This document shows, piece after piece, positions 7,856 through 8,583 of a stretch of 8,583 nucleotides of DNA. Made by a program: the position numbers and the translations under genes. Location of the stretch: positions 1-8,583 of the forward strand of contig JACCXW010000383.1 in assembly GCA_013696785.1 (NCBI GenBank). Direction: 5' to 3'. Positions within the stretch are counted from its first letter, which is position 1. Every line of letters starts with the position of its first letter. The DNA comes from Geodermatophilaceae bacterium. GTDB taxonomy: Bacteria; Actinomycetota; Actinomycetes; Mycobacteriales; Geodermatophilaceae. Below the pieces are notes generated by a model. That model was not told the origin of the DNA and did not search any database. It worked only from the letters and a program-made list of their open reading frames with translations.

Positions 7856-8254
7856 TCAGGCGGACGGGGCGGGGCGGTACGTCCCGAAGCACCAGACGTT
7901 GCCTTCAGGGTCGCGGGCGGCGAACTCTCGTGAGCCGTAGTCCTGATCCACGAGCCCCATCACGATCTCGGCGCCGGCGGCGAGCGCCTGGTCGTGCAGG
8001 GCGTCCGGCGTCTCCGTGACCAGGTAGGTGCAGACCCGCCCGGTGTCGAAAGGACTGTCGGTGCCGGACCGCGACGCCACCATGACCACACCGTCGGCGT
8101 ACGTGAGTTCGGCATGGACGACGGCGCCGTCCTCGCCCTCGGTGACCGGCCCGGTGGCGAAGCCGAACGCCGCCCGCAGGAACTCGATGGCGGCCCGTCC
8201 GTCGGTGTACCGGATGGTCGGGACGATGGTCGGGCCGGCGCTGGAAGCTGTCAT
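7856..8254 (-). CDS. VOC (glyoxalase/bleomycin-resistance fold) family protein
   Basis: This small 132-residue cytoplasmic protein belongs to the vicinal oxygen chelate superfamily and is closest in style to PhnB/YdcE-like members. Features are an N-terminal strand and helix (TIRYTDGRAAIEFLRAAFGF, 13-32), a likely metal-ligand position at H47 in VVHAEL, a middle helix (TPDALHDQALAAGAE, 82-96), and the C-terminal YGSREFAARDPEGNVWCFG (106-124), which is highly typical of the family. The family includes glyoxalases, dioxygenases, thiol transferases and drug-binding proteins, so the reaction cannot be assigned. The ATG at 8254 overlaps the stop of the EamA gene (ATGA, 4 nt). No Shine-Dalgarno sequence is visible, so translation is probably coupled to the upstream gene. 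It could be a detoxification or resistance function, given the transporters around it, but that is inference. Confidence 0.88.
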   Translation of the reverse strand: MTASSAGPTIVPTIRYTDGRAAIEFLRAAFGFATGPVTEGEDGAVVHAELTYADGVVMVASRSGTDSPFDTGRVCTYLVTETPDALHDQALAAGAEIVMGLVDQDYGSREFAARDPEGNVWCFGTYRPAPSA

Positions 8255-8583
8255 GCGGGTGAGCGTAGGCGCGGCGTATGACGGCGGTCACCGGCGAGGA
8301 CCAGGTAGACCGCGACCGCGCAGACGACGACCCCGGGAACGGCCAGTGCGCCGGGTGGCTGGCCGAACATGGTGTAAGCCCAGACCATCGTGACCGGTGG
8401 CGTCAAGTACAGCAGCGTGCTGACCCGGGTGGCGCCGCTGCGACGCAACACGACCAGATAGCTGCCGTAGCCGCCGAACCCCGACAGGACGACGACCCAC
8501 GCAACCGCCCACCAGAAACCCGCGGACGCGGGTGGGTACACACGACCCGTGGCATTAGCCGCAGCGAGGAAGAAGACGGCCCC
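8251..8583 (-). CDS. EamA/DMT-superfamily transporter, C-terminal part (5' end outside window)
   Basis: The frame is open from the right edge of the window to a TGA at 8253-8251, giving 110 residues of a longer protein. The visible part has hydrophobic segments near residues 24-46, 55-73 and 79-98. The segment between them, YLVVLRRSGATRVSTLLYLT (42-61), followed by a Pro-Pro pair, matches the second EamA domain of drug/metabolite transporters, which usually reads like LRRLGATRASLVTYLIPV. The protein ends in a basic cytoplasmic tail. EamA proteins are ten-helix secondary transporters that export or import amino acids, nucleosides or drugs; the substrate cannot be told here. A GTG at 8541 is in frame, but the family match and the open frame upstream argue that the gene starts beyond the window. 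Its stop overlaps the VOC gene start by 4 nt. Confidence 0.82.
   Translation of the reverse strand, partial: GAVFFLAAANATGRVYPPASAGFWWAVAWVVVLSGFGGYGSYLVVLRRSGATRVSTLLYLTPPVTMVWAYTMFGQPPGALAVPGVVVCAVAVYLVLAGDRRHTPRLRSPA

Overview
The window looks like chromosomal DNA of a high-GC actinomycete. G+C is about two thirds by eye, codon third positions are strongly G/C, GTG starts are common, and the TpiA, Pgk and Gap proteins carry actinobacterial-style motifs. I recognise no phage, plasmid, insertion sequence, CRISPR array, tRNA or rRNA.

Layout. At the left edge a plus-strand gene, cut off at its 5' end, encodes the C-terminal part of a repeat-built beta-propeller protein (2-880). It converges on a block of eight genes that all lie on the minus strand and fill the rest of the window. 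In transcription order (right to left) these are: the C-terminal part of an EamA/DMT-type transporter (8583-8251), a VOC/glyoxalase-fold protein (8254-7856), an ABC exporter ATPase (7778-6861), its ABC-2 membrane subunit (6864-5833), gap (5775-4771), pgk (4771-3572), tpiA (3476-2688) and a family 5 extracytoplasmic solute-binding lipoprotein (2650-902). Junctions are tight: EamA/VOC overlap by 4 nt, ATPase/permease by 4 nt and gap/pgk by 1 nt. The larger gaps are 77, 57, 95 and 37 bp, so one long transcript or several nested ones are possible.

Function. gap, pgk and tpiA are three consecutive steps of lower glycolysis/gluconeogenesis, and all three proteins look full length with intact catalytic residues. 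The upstream ATPase and permease form a two-gene ABC-2 exporter of unknown substrate. The EamA and VOC genes form a small coupled pair. The downstream lipoprotein would bind a peptide-like or other solute outside the membrane, but no matching importer permease lies in the window.

Most unusual feature. The 95-bp pgk-tpiA spacer holds a compact repeat structure (3468-3549): two 32-bp tandem units with two mismatches, framed by a perfect 14-bp inverted repeat. One arm of that inverted repeat contains the tpiA ATG. In the mRNA this could hide the start codon in a hairpin, and the repeat also creates an 11-codon leader ORF whose stop overlaps the tpiA start as ATGA. The element could be a dispersed REP/MITE-like repeat or a local regulator; the sequence alone cannot decide. 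Apart from that, I see no convincing new multi-gene system here.
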